From CAWEDP01 sp963807925 (lineage in GTDB: Bacteria; Acidobacteriota; Vicinamibacteria; Vicinamibacterales; CAVVIG01): 64,000 nt of DNA. A model generated the notes under the pieces. That model did not search any database, was not told the DNA's origin, and was given only the letters and a program-made list of their open reading frames with translations. The translations under genes and the position numbers were made by a program. The stretch covers positions 2,542,001 through 2,606,000 of the forward strand of contig CAWEDP010000002.1 of the NCBI GenBank assembly GCA_963807925.1. The letters run 5' to 3'. Below, piece after piece: positions 47,184-55,836 of the stretch. Position 1 is the first letter of the stretch. Each line of letters opens with the position of its first letter.

Positions 47184-48050
47184 CTAGAACACTCGCACCT
47201 CCACGCGCTGGATCGCCTCCTCGCGCGAGAGCTGCCCGGTGCGGAACGCGATCAGATCGCTGCCGCGCACGCGCGCGATGTAGGTCTGCGCGTTGGTCTC
47301 GAGGCCGATCCGCGGGCGCACCTCGTTGCGGCGCACCGCGACGGTGAGCCATTCGTCGGGGCCCACTCCCAGCGGTCCGCTGTGATCGAGCAGCGCGTCG
47401 ATGATCGCCTGCATCACCTCGCCCCGAAACGCTTCGGCCGGATCGGTGAGGATGGGATCGCCCGCATCGACCGCCGCGGAGCCGGCGGTGGCCGGCGCGC
47501 CCGCGCCGCCCGCCGTCGTCGCGTTCGACGCCTCGGCGGTCGTCGTCACCGAGGTGGGCAGCTGGAGCTCGATCCGTCGGATCGCCTGCTGCAGATTCGG
47601 ATCGTTGCCCGCCTGCGTCTGGATGTAGGTCTTCACCTTGTTCATCGCCGTCTGCAGGTTCAGTCCGTTCTGATCCAGCGTCTGCAGCGCGGCGAACAGC
47701 GTCGTTTCGAGCGCCGGCACGTCGACGTCGAAGAAGACGCCGTAGTTCTCGAGACGGTAGCCGCGCGCCCGCGCCTGCTCGACGAGCAGCGCCTGCACCG
47801 GCGCGAACGCCTGGAGCCGGTTGCGCCACACGCTGGCGCCGTGCTCGACGGCGCTCTCGAGCACCCGCTCCATCGTGCCGATCTGGTATCGCATCTGGTC
47901 CACGCCGCGCGGCTCGCTCGGACGCCGCACCGTGAAGCGCGGCGTATCGGCCGCCGGCGGCACCGGTGTCTGGGCCGCGGTCTGTGCCCCGGCACCGACC
48001 GCCATCACGAGTGCCACCCCCGTCATCACCGCGACTGCTCTCCCCGTCAA
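47184..48050 (-). CDS. Secreted protein of unknown function, TTG start
   Basis: A 288-residue protein exported by a signal peptide (AVMTGVALVMAVGAGAQ). The body is mainly helical with conserved-looking blocks: RGVDQMRYQIGTMERVLESA, FAPVQALLVEQARARGYRLE, NYGVFFDVDVPALETTLFAA and EWLTVAVRRNE. An Ala/Gly/Thr linker sits near residues 185-205. No family was recognised. The start is TTG 48050 because AGGAGG lies exactly 6 nt upstream; ATG 48026 is in frame but without a site. It follows the anti-sigma gene (36-nt gap) and is likely in the same regulon. Confidence 0.65.
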   Translation of the reverse strand: MTGRAVAVMTGVALVMAVGAGAQTAAQTPVPPAADTPRFTVRRPSEPRGVDQMRYQIGTMERVLESAVEHGASVWRNRLQAFAPVQALLVEQARARGYRLENYGVFFDVDVPALETTLFAALQTLDQNGLNLQTAMNKVKTYIQTQAGNDPNLQQAIRRIELQLPTSVTTTAEASNATTAGGAGAPATAGSAAVDAGDPILTDPAEAFRGEVMQAIIDALLDHSGPLGVGPDEWLTVAVRRNEVRPRIGLETNAQTYIARVRGSDLIAFRTGQLSREEAIQRVEVRVF

Positions 48051-48085
48051 GGTCGTCCTCCTGCCTTCCTGGGCTCTTCCTTCGG

Positions 48086-48883
48086 TCACCGTTTGAACGA
48101 GGTCTGCGTCAGATAGTCGATCTGGCCCTGCTGCCGGATGATCTGAATGCCGGTCGCGTCCTGCTGCGTGCGCAGGTAGCGCAGGTTGGCCAGCTCCGCG
48201 CCCCGCTGAATGTCGAACTGCTTGGCGAGATCGCCGACTGCCAGCGCGAGCTCGTTCTTCTGACGACGCGCGCTCTCGTCGATGAGGGCGCGGACCTTGC
48301 GCAGCACCTCGGGATCGGAGGCCCCTCCGCGCTCGTCCGACGCCAGCCGCGGGCCGGGGGCGACGCCGTGGAATTCGGTGCGCAGCCGGCGCTCCAGCGC
48401 GTCGAGGTCCGGCCGCCAGGGGCTGGCTTGCGCCGGGACGGCGCCCGGCGCCGGACGCTCGGCCGCGTCCACCGGGGCGGCCGGCGACGCCGCGCGAGAC
48501 CACCCGGTCCGAACCGTCAATCCCGCGCGGTCATAGCGCACGTCGAGGTTCGCCAGGCCGGCCGACGCGCCGAGCACCAGCAGCATGCCGGCGGCCGCCG
48601 GCATCCACACCGGGAGATCCCACCACCCGCGCCGCACGCCCGACGCCTGGCGCCCGGCAGACTCCACCGGGTGACGGAGCGACAGCGGCGCGCTCGCCGG
48701 CGGACTCCACTGCGGGAGCGCCGCCCGCACCTGCTCCAGATCCATCAGCTCGCGCCGGCAGCGCTCGCAGGTGTCGATATGCGCCTCGAAGGCCGCCCGC
48801 TGAGCGGCGTCGATGTCGCCGTACAGGTAGGCCACGAGCGTTTCGTCCCGATCCGCCGTGTATCCGCAGAGAATGTCAGCCAT
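48086..48883 (-). CDS. Anti-sigma factor with zinc-binding (ZAS) domain
   Basis: A 265-residue inner-membrane regulator. The N-terminal ZAS domain has the H-x3-C-x2-C motif in AHIDTCERC (about 35-43). One TM helix (VWMPAAAGMLLVLGASAGLA, ~95-113) leads to a periplasmic part with a coiled-coil region (LRKVRALIDESARRQKNELA). It should bind and hold the ECF sigma factor encoded immediately upstream (2-nt gap). The long periplasmic tail may sense envelope stress or be cut by proteases. Start at ATG 48883. Confidence 0.85.
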   Translation of the reverse strand: MADILCGYTADRDETLVAYLYGDIDAAQRAAFEAHIDTCERCRRELMDLEQVRAALPQWSPPASAPLSLRHPVESAGRQASGVRRGWWDLPVWMPAAAGMLLVLGASAGLANLDVRYDRAGLTVRTGWSRAASPAAPVDAAERPAPGAVPAQASPWRPDLDALERRLRTEFHGVAPGPRLASDERGGASDPEVLRKVRALIDESARRQKNELALAVGDLAKQFDIQRGAELANLRYLRTQQDATGIQIIRQQGQIDYLTQTSFKR

Positions 48884-48885
48884 GG

Positions 48886-49476
48886 CTAGACAACCAGATT
48901 CTCCTTCTTCGGCATCGTGCCCGTTCGGGTGAGCTCACGGCGCAGCACCGTCAGTCCCTGGTACAGACGCGTCTTGACCGTGCTCAGCGGACAGCCCACG
49001 AGGTCCGCGATTTCCTGGAACGTGAGGCCGTGGTACTCCTTCAGCACAATCGCGGTGCGCTGCTCGGCGGGCAGCAGCGCCATCGCGCGCTCGACGGCGC
49101 GCGTCAGATCCCGTCGCGCGACGCGATCCTCGATGGTCTCGGTCGGCTGTCGCAGGGCGGCCAGCTCCATCAGATCCGTGTCCTCCGGCGCCTGGACCAC
49201 GGCCGCCCGTCGCTCGCGCCGCATCCAGTCGCGACAGAGGTTGAGCGCGATGCGATACAGCCACGACGAGAACTTGGCCTGGCCGCGAAATCCGGGCAGC
49301 GCCCGGTACACCCGCAGGAACGTCTCCTGACAGACGTCTCGCGCATCTTCGTCGCGCCCGAGCTGCCGGTACGCGAGCGCGTAGATGGGACGTTCCCATC
49401 GATGGACGAGCTCGTTGAAGCTGTCGCCATCGCCGTCGATCGACCGGGCAACCAGCTCCTCGTCCGTCCACGTCAT
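48886..49476 (-). CDS. ECF RNA polymerase sigma factor (RpoE-like)
   Basis: A 196-residue ECF sigma factor with region 2 (YALAYRQLGRDEDARDVCQE; FSSWLYRIALNLCRDWMRR) and region 4 (LPAEQRTAIVLKEYHGLTFQ; EIADLVGCPLSTVKTRLYQG), about 90-residue spacing as usual. The start at 49476 (MTWTDEELV) is where homology begins; an ATG at 49551 would add 25 Pro-rich residues and would be leaderless behind the promoter at 49559-49586. It heads a unit with the anti-sigma, a secreted protein, a lipoprotein and a permease. Autoregulation would be typical but is not shown. Confidence 0.9.
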   Translation of the reverse strand: MTWTDEELVARSIDGDGDSFNELVHRWERPIYALAYRQLGRDEDARDVCQETFLRVYRALPGFRGQAKFSSWLYRIALNLCRDWMRRERRAAVVQAPEDTDLMELAALRQPTETIEDRVARRDLTRAVERAMALLPAEQRTAIVLKEYHGLTFQEIADLVGCPLSTVKTRLYQGLTVLRRELTRTGTMPKKENLVV

Positions 49477-49558
49477 GCGGGGCGCGGAAGGTCCATGGTC
49501 CTGGATCGTTAGACGGCCGGCCGCGTGCGACGGCCGGGGAGGAGGCGTCATCAGCCCG

Positions 49559-49586
49559 ATTATAGTGGCGGCCGCATTAAGCTCAA
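49559..49586 (-). promoter_or_regulatory. Promoter of the ECF sigma operon (housekeeping type)
   Basis: The minus strand carries TTGAGC (49586-49581) and a perfect TATAAT (49564-49559) with a 16-nt spacer. Transcription should start near 49552, either exactly at an ATG (49551) or 75 nt before the preferred one (49476). It is a sigma-70-like promoter; the ECF GGAAC-type -35 was not found here. Confidence 0.6.
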
Positions 49587-49681
49587 GTCGACGTGCGATT
49601 TAAGGCGACGCCCGATATGGCGTTCCGGGTGGCCGATCGCGTACAATTCACCGCCCTGGCCGTGCCCGCCGTGACTCGCTC

Positions 49682-51856
49682 ATGTCCAAACCCGTAGCCC
49701 GGAACGAAGGGGACCGCGCGCCGATCCGCCGACGCCTGTCGTCGGTCGCGCCGGCGGGATCGCCGGCCACGACCTCGGGCGAGGGCCTGCTGCGGCTCGT
49801 CGTCGGGGCGACCAGCCGCATGGATCTCCTGTCGCACCTGCACCGGCAGGCGCTCGCCGCGACCGGCGGCACCCGGTCGCTCCTGTACGAACGGAACGCG
49901 CGCACCGGCGCGTTGAGGGCGACCTCGGCGCACGCGGTGGACGCGATCCCGACCGAGCCGTGGATGCCGTCGAAGGCGGAGTTGGACCTGCTGGCGGATG
50001 TGTTCGCCCGCCGGGCGCCGACCTTCGTGGCCGACGCCGGCCGCCAGGCGCCGGACCTGGCGGGCGCCCTGGGCGCCGACGCGCTGCTGCTGCTCCCGCT
50101 GCGCCACCGCCGCGAGGAGATCGGTCTGCTCGTCATCGGCCTCGATCCCCCGGTCGGCACGATCGCAACCGACCTCAGCGACATCGCGGACGCGTTGGTG
50201 ACCGGACTCGAGCTCTTCCGGCTGCGCGAGAGCGAAGCGCTGCAGCGGGACGTCCGGCAGCTCCTCGATCACTTCACGGCGATTCTCAGCGTGACGCTGA
50301 ATCTCTCGGAGGGCCTCGACGCGTTCTGCGAGGGCGCCAGCCGGCTCTTCGGCGCCGACCGGACGTCGGTCTGGCTGCACGACCGGCGGGCGCGACACCT
50401 CGTGCTGCGCGCCTCGTCGGATCCCATCCACGTCGGCGCCACGATGCGCATCACGGCCGACGACCGCACGTCGCCTGCCGCCGTGGCGATGCGGCGCGAG
50501 CAGGCGGAGCTTCACCCGTCGGGCGGCGACAGCGCCCTCATCACCGTCCCTCTGCGCGGCTGCCGCCGCGCGCTCGGCACGGTGGTCCTCGAGGGCGTCC
50601 GGCTGGAGACCGGTCGCGAGCTCGCGACGCTGGATCGGGCCAACGAGCTGGGGCGGCAGATGTCGAGCGCCATGGAGACCGTCCAGCTCCTGAACGACGT
50701 GGTGCAGTCGCGGCACGAGTTGGAGAACACGTTCGACTCGATCGCCCACCTGGTGGCGGTCTGGGATCGCCGCGGCCACATCGTCCACGTCAACCACGCC
50801 TTCGCGACGCGCGTCGGCCGGACGCGCGAGGAGCTGCTGGATCGGCCGCTCGAGCAGTTCGTCGGGCCCGAGCTGCGCGCCTGGCTGGCGCGGCAGGAAA
50901 CGGCGAACGGGTCGCCGCCTGAATCGCCGGCGTCGCTCGAAGTGCGGGATCCCATCCTCGACGGCCCCTTCGTCGTCACCGTCACGGCGCTGCGCAACCA
51001 CGAGCAGGAGCGGGTCGGGGGCGTCATGGTGGCCCGCGACCTGAGCGTCCAGGCCAGGCTGCAGGCCGAACGGGAGGAGCTCCGCCGGCGCCTGATGCAA
51101 TCGGAAAAGCTCGCCGCGCTCGGCCAGTTCGTCGCCGGCATCGCGCACGAGCTGAACAACCCGCTGCAGGGCGTGCTCGGGCACCTGGAGCTGCTGCGCG
51201 TGACCGGCGCGTTTCCCAAGACGCTGCGCCGCGAGGTGCAGACCATCTACCGCGAGGCGGATCGGGCCGCGAAGATCGTCCGCAACCTGCTGACCTTCTC
51301 CGGATCGCGCCGGATGCTCCGGCGCCGCGTCAGCGTCAACACCGTGCTGCAGAAGGTGGTCATGCTGCGCGCCACCGCCCTGCGCGCGGCCCAGATCGAA
51401 GTCGTGCGACACTATGACGAGAAGCTTCCGCGCGTCCAGAGCGATCCGCTGCTGCTGCACCAGGTGTTCCTGAACATCCTGGTGAACGCCGAGCACGCGA
51501 TCGCGGCGACGGGACGCGGGGGCCGGATCGAGATCACGACCAGCGCGGCGCGGTCCGGCGAGCGGATCGTGGTCTCCATCCGGGACACCGGGAACGGGAT
51601 CCCGGCCGACGCGCTGTCTCGGATTTTCGAGCCGTTCTACACCACGAAGGACGTCGGCAAGGGCACCGGTCTCGGGCTGGCCATCAGCTACGGCATCGTG
51701 CAGGAGCACGGAGGGGAAATCATCGTGGTCAATCACCCCGAAGGCGGGGCCGCGTTCACCGTCGACCTGCCGGTCACGCCGGTTCGCCGATCCGACACCG
51801 AGCCGGCCGTCAACCTGAAGTGGGAGGGGCCGCTCGGCCAGGGGCGGCGCGCATGA
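49682..51856 (+). CDS. Soluble sensor histidine kinase with two GAF domains and PAS
   Basis: A 724-residue cytosolic kinase. GAF 1 at ~35-170 (LLRLVVGATSRMDLLSHLHR), GAF 2 at ~195-335 (LNLSEGLDAFCEGASRLFGA), a PAS at ~340-460 (LENTFDSIAHLVAVWDRRGH), then HisKA with GIAHELNNPLQGVLGHLELL and HATPase with LNILVNAEHAIAATG, DTGNGIPA and GTGLGLAIS. No TM segment. It overlaps the next gene (HTH-receiver) by 4 nt, ATGA, making a coupled signalling pair. The signal is probably a small molecule bound by the GAF domains; identity unknown. Confidence 0.9.
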   Translation: MSKPVARNEGDRAPIRRRLSSVAPAGSPATTSGEGLLRLVVGATSRMDLLSHLHRQALAATGGTRSLLYERNARTGALRATSAHAVDAIPTEPWMPSKAELDLLADVFARRAPTFVADAGRQAPDLAGALGADALLLLPLRHRREEIGLLVIGLDPPVGTIATDLSDIADALVTGLELFRLRESEALQRDVRQLLDHFTAILSVTLNLSEGLDAFCEGASRLFGADRTSVWLHDRRARHLVLRASSDPIHVGATMRITADDRTSPAAVAMRREQAELHPSGGDSALITVPLRGCRRALGTVVLEGVRLETGRELATLDRANELGRQMSSAMETVQLLNDVVQSRHELENTFDSIAHLVAVWDRRGHIVHVNHAFATRVGRTREELLDRPLEQFVGPELRAWLARQETANGSPPESPASLEVRDPILDGPFVVTVTALRNHEQERVGGVMVARDLSVQARLQAEREELRRRLMQSEKLAALGQFVAGIAHELNNPLQGVLGHLELLRVTGAFPKTLRREVQTIYREADRAAKIVRNLLTFSGSRRMLRRRVSVNTVLQKVVMLRATALRAAQIEVVRHYDEKLPRVQSDPLLLHQVFLNILVNAEHAIAATGRGGRIEITTSAARSGERIVVSIRDTGNGIPADALSRIFEPFYTTKDVGKGTGLGLAISYGIVQEHGGEIIVVNHPEGGAAFTVDLPVTPVRRSDTEPAVNLKWEGPLGQGRRA

Positions 51857-52437
51857 TGATCGACGAAACTTTCCTGACGACCGAAGAGGTCCTCGAATAC
51901 CTGCAGGTGAACCTGCGGACGGTCTATCGCCTCATCAAGGCGGGCAAGATCCCAGCGGTCCGCGTCGGCCGGCAGTGGCGCTTCAGGAAGCGCGACATCG
52001 ACGCCTGGCTCGACAGCCAGCGCCCGCGGGGGTCGCGCCCGACGGCGGCCGCTGCGCCGCGCGCCGCGTCCACCACGCGCCCGCGCATCCTGGTCGTCGA
52101 CGACGAGGCGAGCATCCGCGATCTGCTCGCCAAGACGCTGGCGCTGGCCGAGTACGACGTCGACGTCGCCGCCGACGGGCGCTCGGCGCTCGAGCGCATG
52201 CGGCTCTACCCCTACGACTTGCTCATCGCCGACCTCCGGATGCCGGGAATGGATGGCCTCGCGGTCATCCGGGAGGCCAAACGCTACAAGGCCGACCTCC
52301 CGGTGCTCATCATCACGGGGTACTCCACCGAGTCGAGCGCGATCGAAGCGGTGAATCTGGGGGTGAGCGGCTACCTCACCAAGCCGTTCCGGGTGCCGCA
52401 GGTGCTCGCAGCCGCCGCCAAGGCGCTGGGAGAATGA
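51853..52437 (+). CDS. Response regulator with N-terminal excisionase-type HTH
   Basis: A 194-residue protein joining two domains in an unusual order. Residues ~6-56 are a MerR/excisionase-like helix-turn-helix (FLTTEEVLEYLQVNLRTVYR, VGRQWRFRKRDIDAWL). After an Ala/Thr linker a receiver covers 78-190: acidic pair Asp83/Asp84, phospho-acceptor Asp127 in IADLRMPGMDG, Thr in LIITGYS and Lys177 in YLTKPF. DNA-binding response regulators normally carry HTH at the C-terminus. ATG 51853 overlaps the kinase stop (ATGA) and its own stop overlaps the ABC-F start (ATGA), so three proteins are made in a coupled series. Confidence 0.85.
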   Translation: MMIDETFLTTEEVLEYLQVNLRTVYRLIKAGKIPAVRVGRQWRFRKRDIDAWLDSQRPRGSRPTAAAAPRAASTTRPRILVVDDEASIRDLLAKTLALAEYDVDVAADGRSALERMRLYPYDLLIADLRMPGMDGLAVIREAKRYKADLPVLIITGYSTESSAIEAVNLGVSGYLTKPFRVPQVLAAAAKALGE

Positions 52438-54473
52438 TCCAGCTCTCGGGCCTGTCCAAGGCGTTCGGCGACCGGGTGCTGCTCGACAACGTCACGTGGC
52501 AGATCGCGCCGCGCGAACGGGTCGGTCTCTGCGGCAGAAACGGCGCCGGCAAGACGACCCTCCTCCGCATGATGGCCGGGCTCGACGAGCCCGACACGGG
52601 CGCCATCCTGAAGCCGGCCGCGCTGACCGTCGGATACCTGCCGCAGGACGGTCTGACGCACGAGGGGCGCACCCTGTTCGAGGAGGCGAGCCAGGCATTC
52701 GGCGGGCTCCTCGCGATCAAAGCCGAGATGCACGCGCTCGAGCAGCGCCTCGGCGACCCGGCGATTCCCCACCCGGAACACGACGCGATGCTCGCCCGGT
52801 ACAGCGACCTGCAGGACCGCTTCCGGCTGAACGACGGTTACAACATCGAGCTGAAGACGGCGACCGTCCTGCAGGGGCTCGGGTTCGCGCCCGACGCCTT
52901 CGGCCGCTCCACCGAGACCTTCTCGGGCGGCTGGCAGATGCGGCTCGCGCTGGCCAAGCTGCTGCTCGGCCAGCCGAATCTCCTGCTGCTCGACGAGCCC
53001 ACCAACCATCTCGATCTCGAGGCTCGCAACTGGCTCGAGGAATACCTGAACGGCTATCCGCACGCCGTGATCCTCGTCTCCCACGATCGCTTCTTTCTCG
53101 ACGCCGTGGTGACGCGGATCGTGGATCTGAGCCTGCGCACGCTGACCGACTATCACACCACCTACAGCGGCTATCTGGTCGAGCACCACGAACGGATGGA
53201 CGCGCTCCGCAAGGCCAAGCGCGAGCAGGACGAGGAAGTCGCCCGGATCAGGATGTTCATCGACCGGTTCCGGTACCAGGCGACCAAGGCCGCGCAGGTC
53301 CAGAGCCGCATCAAGCTGCTCGACAAGGTGGTCCCGATCGACGTACCGGCCGAGCGCCCGACCATCCACTTCGCCTTTCCCTCGTGCGCCCGGAGCGGCC
53401 GGACGGTGCTGGAATTGAAGCACGCGCGAAAGGCGTACGGCGCGCTCACCGTCTTCGAGGATCTCAGCCTGCACATCGAGCGCGGCGACCGCATCGCGCT
53501 CGTCGGGCCGAACGGCGCCGGCAAGTCGACGCTCATGCGCATGCTGTCGGGCGAGGAATCGCCCGACCGCGGCGACCGCGTGGCCGGCCACAACCTCGTC
53601 CTGCAGTCGTTCGCGCAGGACGAAGCCACGCGCCTCGATCCGGCGCCCACGGTGTACGAAACGCTGGCGTCCGGCTCTCCGACCCACATGGTGCCGGCCA
53701 TCCGCAACATCCTCGGCGGGTTCCTCTTCTCGGGAGACGACGTCTACAAGCGCGTGCGCGTGCTGTCGGGAGGCGAGCGCACGCGGCTCGCCGTCGCGCG
53801 CATGCTGCTGCGGCCGTCCAACGCGCTCCTGCTCGACGAGCCGACGAACCATCTCGACCTGGACTCGAAGGAAGTGCTGCTCGATGCGCTGATGGCGTAC
53901 GGCGGCACGCTCATCTTCGTGTCCCACGATCGGTACTTCGTCGAGCGGCTCGCCACCCGGATCGTCGAGGTCGGCCGCGGCACGGCGGTCGTCTATCCGG
54001 GGACCTACGCCGAGTTCCTGTGGCACAAGGAGCATCCGCTCGCCCACCAGGCGGCCCGCCCGCCCGACCCGGATCATCGAGCACGCCGCGGCCAGCCCCG
54101 GCACCACGACGGCCGGCAGCGGACGTCAACCGAGGGTCCGCCGGCGCCGGCGCCGCCGCGACCGCCTGCACCGCTGCACGCGGCCCGCGAGGAACGAAAG
54201 CGCGCCGATGCCGACGCGCGACGGCGCCAGCGCGCCGATCAGGCACGCCGCGGCGAAATCGACCGCCTCGAAGCGAGAATCGCCGGGACCGAGCAGGCGA
54301 TCCGCGATCTCGAAGCGCAGATGGCGGCGCCCGGCTTCTACGAGGATCGCGCCGCCTCCCAGCCGCTCGTCGATCGCCACCAGGCGCTGATGTGGGAGGT
54401 CGGCGATCTCATGCACCAGTGGGAAGAACTGCAACTGGCGGCCGATCTGGTCCCCGCGCAGAATCGCCGCTGA
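52434..54473 (+). CDS. ABC-F family ATPase (duplicated ABC, soluble)
   Basis: A 679-residue soluble protein with two ABC cassettes. First: GRNGAGKTTLLRMM, FSGGWQMRLALAKLL and LLLLDEPTNHLDLE. Second: GPNGAGKSTLMRML, LSGGERTRLAVARMLL and LLLDEPTNHLDLD. The ~80-residue linker between cassettes (HHERMDALRKAKREQDEEVA) is the P-site tRNA-interaction motif. The C-terminal ~100 residues are Pro-rich, then coiled coil (RRGEIDRLEARIAGTEQAI). ABC-F proteins act on the ribosome, either as translation factors or antibiotic resistance factors. Being coupled to a two-component system is uncommon for this family. Confidence 0.93.
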   Translation: MIQLSGLSKAFGDRVLLDNVTWQIAPRERVGLCGRNGAGKTTLLRMMAGLDEPDTGAILKPAALTVGYLPQDGLTHEGRTLFEEASQAFGGLLAIKAEMHALEQRLGDPAIPHPEHDAMLARYSDLQDRFRLNDGYNIELKTATVLQGLGFAPDAFGRSTETFSGGWQMRLALAKLLLGQPNLLLLDEPTNHLDLEARNWLEEYLNGYPHAVILVSHDRFFLDAVVTRIVDLSLRTLTDYHTTYSGYLVEHHERMDALRKAKREQDEEVARIRMFIDRFRYQATKAAQVQSRIKLLDKVVPIDVPAERPTIHFAFPSCARSGRTVLELKHARKAYGALTVFEDLSLHIERGDRIALVGPNGAGKSTLMRMLSGEESPDRGDRVAGHNLVLQSFAQDEATRLDPAPTVYETLASGSPTHMVPAIRNILGGFLFSGDDVYKRVRVLSGGERTRLAVARMLLRPSNALLLDEPTNHLDLDSKEVLLDALMAYGGTLIFVSHDRYFVERLATRIVEVGRGTAVVYPGTYAEFLWHKEHPLAHQAARPPDPDHRARRGQPRHHDGRQRTSTEGPPAPAPPRPPAPLHAAREERKRADADARRRQRADQARRGEIDRLEARIAGTEQAIRDLEAQMAAPGFYEDRAASQPLVDRHQALMWEVGDLMHQWEELQLAADLVPAQNRR

Positions 54474-54665
54474 CCCAAACCGTAATTGGATTACACTTTC
54501 GTTGGTCGTCCCCGGCGGACGCCCGACCGAACCGGTTGTAAATCCTTCAGCTGTTTCGTCTTGCGGCGGCGAGTTCGCGCGCGGTCCCGGGTACGTGCTT
54601 TGCCTTGGGGAATCTGACCGATTCCTGCCGCCATGCCCGTAGCGATGCATTCTGAGGAGACGCGA

Positions 54666-55811
54666 GTGTCGTCGACCGGCAGATCCGGGCGGACCCGCGC
54701 CAATGGCCGCCCTGTCCCCGACGATCGGTTCTTCCGTCACATCGTCGACAGCATGCGGAACGGCGTGATTGCCATCCGGCGCGACGGCGCCCTGGCGCTG
54801 ATGAACGACGAGGCGTACCGGATTTTCGGCCTGTCCCGGCAGGCCGACGACATGGGACGGCCCTTCACCGACGTGCTGCGGCAGCGGCCGGACGGCGTGC
54901 GGGCGCTGGCTGGCGCCTTCGAGCTCAGCTTCCTGCCGAACCGCGCGGAGTTCCGCCTGAAGGATCTCGACCGCGTCGTCGGCTACACCCTGTCGCAGGT
55001 GCGGAACGACGAGGGGGAGATGGTCGGCGCCGTCATGTTCTTCAAGGATCTGACGCAGGTCGAGCAGCTCGAGGAGCGCGAACGGCTGCGCGATCGCCTG
55101 GCGTCGCTCGGGGAGATGGCCGCCGGGATGGCGCACGAGTTGAGGAATCCGCTGGCCGGCATCGAGGTGATGGCCGGGCTGCTGCGGCGGCAGGTGCCCG
55201 ATTCCAAGGACGCGCAGTCGCTGCTGGCCGACATCATCAGCGAGGCGAAGCTCGCCAACGCGATCGTGGTCGAGATGCTCGAGTTCGTCCGTCCGCTCCG
55301 GCTGCAGGTCGAGCGGACGCACCTCGCCGAGGTCCTCCATCAGTCGGTGACGCTCGCCGAGACCAAGGCCACGCGCGGCACCATCGCGCTCACGGTGGAT
55401 CTGCCGCCGGACCTGCCGGCGATCGACGGGGATCAGCACCAGCTCTGTCAGGTGTTCACGAACCTGCTGACCAACGCCTTCGAGGCGATGGACGGCCGCG
55501 GCGCGATCACGGTGACGGCGGAGGTCGGCGCCATGGACGTGGATCCGGCGGTCGTGGGCGACGAGGGATCGACGCCGATCGTCGTCGTCGACGTGCGGGA
55601 CGACGGCCCCGGCGTGCCGGCGGATCTGACGGATCGGATCTTCAACCCCTTTTTCACGACCAAGCCGCAGGGATCCGGCCTCGGCCTGGCGATCGTCCGC
55701 AAGATCGTGGACGCGCACGACGGCCGCATCGACGTCAGCAGCAGCCCGGCCATGGGCACGCGGTTCCGGATCACGCTGCCCATCGAGCACGCGGCCGGCT
55801 TCTTCAAATGA
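54666..55811 (+). CDS. PAS-containing sensor histidine kinase (NtrB-like)
   Basis: A 381-residue soluble kinase. PAS at ~18-115 (RFFRHIVDSMRNGVIAIRRD), HisKA with AAGMAHELRNPLAGIEVM, HATPase with FTNLLTNAFEAMDG, VRDDGPGVPADL and GSGLGLAIVR. Start is GTG 54666 because GAGGAG lies 6 nt before it; ATG 54633 upstream has no site. The NtrC-type regulator follows 25 nt downstream, so this is the kinase of that pair, in the NtrB/NtrC or AtoS/AtoC style. The 190 nt after the ABC-F gene contain no convincing promoter. Confidence 0.9.
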   Translation: MSSTGRSGRTRANGRPVPDDRFFRHIVDSMRNGVIAIRRDGALALMNDEAYRIFGLSRQADDMGRPFTDVLRQRPDGVRALAGAFELSFLPNRAEFRLKDLDRVVGYTLSQVRNDEGEMVGAVMFFKDLTQVEQLEERERLRDRLASLGEMAAGMAHELRNPLAGIEVMAGLLRRQVPDSKDAQSLLADIISEAKLANAIVVEMLEFVRPLRLQVERTHLAEVLHQSVTLAETKATRGTIALTVDLPPDLPAIDGDQHQLCQVFTNLLTNAFEAMDGRGAITVTAEVGAMDVDPAVVGDEGSTPIVVVDVRDDGPGVPADLTDRIFNPFFTTKPQGSGLGLAIVRKIVDAHDGRIDVSSSPAMGTRFRITLPIEHAAGFFK

Positions 55812-55836
55812 GCTTCGATTGCGAGGATCAACGACC

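Noticed and set aside
49559..49590. ECF-type autoregulated promoter
   Set aside because: No GGAAC/TCT-like pair was seen; the element matches the housekeeping sigma consensus instead.
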